This document shows positions 4,892 through 5,841 of a stretch of 5,841 nt of DNA, piece by piece. Source of the DNA: Xanthobacteraceae bacterium (GTDB lineage Bacteria; Pseudomonadota; Alphaproteobacteria; Rhizobiales; Xanthobacteraceae). The stretch is from positions 1 to 5,841 of the forward strand of contig JASHXX010000336.1 of NCBI GenBank assembly GCA_030043335.1. Reading direction: 5' to 3'. Under the pieces are notes generated by a model, which was not told where the DNA came from, did not search any database, and worked only from the letters and a program-made list of their open reading frames with translations. Positions within the stretch are counted from its first letter, which is position 1, and each line of letters begins with the position of its first letter. Both the position numbers and the translations under genes were made by a program.

Positions 4892-5841
4892 GTGCCTGCC
4901 ATCAAGCTAACGGATACCGTGGTCCGGCAATATCGCCCGGACCCAGATAAGCGCATTGAGGTTCCTGACGCAGGTAAGCCGGGCTTATACCTTGTCATTC
5001 AGCCGAGCGGCGCGCGATCATGGGCGTACCGCTATCGCTTCGGCGGACGGCCGCGCAAACTCACTGTCGGACCGTATCCGAAGATCGGCCTTGCAGCTGC
5101 CCACGATGCAGCAGAGGTCGCCAATGACGAGGTTTTGCACGGCCGCGATCCTGGCGCAACCAAGCGTATGGGAGTGCCTGCGGACGATACCTTGGCGGCG
5201 CACATCAAGCTTTACAAGCAACGGCACGTGAACGCGCTTCGCGACAATACGCGACTGTACGTCAACGCGACGCTTGACCGTATGCAAGACGAATGGCCTG
5301 GCCGCGCGCTTCGCGCGGTCACAAAGAGCGACGTGATTCGGATCATTGACAAGGCCAAGGAGAAGCGCGGCCCATCCGCAGCGGTGACAACTTGGAAAGT
5401 CATCAAGGCGTTTTTCGCGTGGTGCGAGTCCCGCCTTGATGATTTCGCAAGCCCGGCCAGGAGTATCAAAAAGCCAGCCAAAGAGCGCAGCCGCGAGCGC
5501 GTGCTCGACGATGCCGAGCTAGCGGCCGTGTGGCGGGCCGCCGATGCAGCCGGCGGATCGGCCGGCACGCTCGCGAAGCTTTTGATCTTGACCGGTTGTC
5601 GGCGGCACGAAATCACCGACCTTGCGTGGGATGAACTAACCGACAATACGATTGAACTTCCCGGCGAGCGCACTAAGAACGGCGTGGCGCACACGATGCC
5701 GCTTACATCTCTCATGCGCGCCGTGCTTGCGGCCCGTCCGAAATCGGGTCGGTTCGTTCTCAATGGTGCTGATCGGCCATTGGGGGATCATAGCGCCGCA
5801 AAAGAAAAAGTTACGCCGGACATTCGGCCGTGGACGTATCA
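4892..5841 (+). CDS. P4-type tyrosine site-specific integrase, 3' truncated by window edge
   Basis: This recombinase would integrate and excise the element at tRNA-Val. The window shows 316 codons plus two bases, against roughly 390-430 residues usual for the family. The N-terminal domain at about 1-90 is the DUF4102-type arm-DNA-binding domain: KLTDTVVR (5-12), PGLYLVIQPSGARSW, YRFGGRPRKLTVGPYP, then a HGRDPGA segment. A SAM-like core-binding domain follows at about 98-190. The catalytic domain begins near 205 and shows ILTGCRRHEI with catalytic R237, and ERTKNGVAHTMPLT with catalytic K262. The sequence ends at DIRPWTY followed by the first two bases (CA) of what should be the His of the HDLRR box, so HxxR and the nucleophilic Tyr lie outside. 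The start is GTG with a strong ribosome binding site. The GTTA motif pairs upstream may be its arm sites and could allow autoregulation. No frameshift is seen. Confidence 0.93.
   Translation, partial: MPAIKLTDTVVRQYRPDPDKRIEVPDAGKPGLYLVIQPSGARSWAYRYRFGGRPRKLTVGPYPKIGLAAAHDAAEVANDEVLHGRDPGATKRMGVPADDTLAAHIKLYKQRHVNALRDNTRLYVNATLDRMQDEWPGRALRAVTKSDVIRIIDKAKEKRGPSAAVTTWKVIKAFFAWCESRLDDFASPARSIKKPAKERSRERVLDDAELAAVWRAADAAGGSAGTLAKLLILTGCRRHEITDLAWDELTDNTIELPGERTKNGVAHTMPLTSLMRAVLAARPKSGRFVLNGADRPLGDHSAAKEKVTPDIRPWTY

Larger units (their letters stand above)
4711..5841 (+). mobile_element. Left end of a tRNA-Val-integrated genomic island or prophage (continues beyond the window)
   Basis: A tRNA gene truncated to its 3' part abuts a tyrosine integrase that reads away from it into the unseen right-hand sequence. 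Because the 3' end of the tRNA faces the host side (BKACE), the element must lie to the right. The integrase coding sequence also uses A/T-ending codons (CTA, TTA, ACA, AGT) more freely than hpnN or the BKACE gene, as expected of acquired DNA. Only the integration module is visible, so prophage, integrative element and pathogenicity- or symbiosis-type island cannot be told apart. Confidence 0.8.

Noticed and set aside
5212..5763. 183-codon minus-strand open frame opposite the integrase
   Set aside because: It is antisense to the integrase catalytic domain with its recognisable R and K motifs, and shows no family features of its own.
1..5841. CRISPR array, insertion sequence ends or other tandem repeats
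   Set aside because: No regularly spaced repeats, transposase genes or terminal inverted repeats were found.

Overview
The window looks like chromosome from a high-GC alphaproteobacterium of the Rhizobiales, probably a Bradyrhizobium/Rhodopseudomonas relative. This rests on the strong G/C third-position bias, a hopanoid transporter gene (hpnN) typical of hopanoid producers, a DUF2147 secreted protein and a BKACE (former DUF849) enzyme. The genus is an inference from gene content, not a database match.

Layout: positions 1-378 hold no convincing gene; they contain the hpnN leader, one copy of a 16-bp repeat and a weak sigma-EcfG-like candidate. Positions 379-2979 (+) encode HpnN, an 866-residue RND/MMPL-type inner-membrane transporter for hopanoids. 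It converges on a small secreted DUF2147 protein (2976-3530, -), and the two stop codons share one CTAG. A 181-bp spacer with a perfect 12-bp palindrome (GATAAATTTATC) separates the DUF2147 gene from a divergently read BKACE gene (3712-4641, +), whose start is set by a clear Shine-Dalgarno sequence. A short GC hairpin follows its stop codon.

From about 4677 the character changes. A minus-strand tRNA-Val(GAC) is present only as its 3' part: anticodon arm, variable loop, T arm, 3' acceptor strand and encoded CCA. The D arm and 5' acceptor strand are missing. About 165 bp on, after three pairs of GTTAG/GTTAC motifs, a P4-type tyrosine integrase with an N-terminal arm-binding domain starts with GTG at 4892 and runs off the window's right edge just before its HxxR box. 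This is the left boundary of a genomic island or prophage integrated in a tRNA-Val gene. Everything left of about 4711 is host chromosome and everything right of about 4727 is element. The model predicts an intact tRNA-Val(GAC), also on the minus strand, at the far end of the element.

How the parts work together: HpnN probably moves hopanoids toward the outer membrane. The DUF2147 protein shares the neighbourhood and is probably periplasmic, but a functional link is not shown. The BKACE enzyme is an independent metabolic gene acting on an unknown beta-keto acid. The integrase, the tRNA anticodon-arm core and the GTTA pairs form a recombination module. The element's cargo lies outside the window, so no new system can be seen directly.
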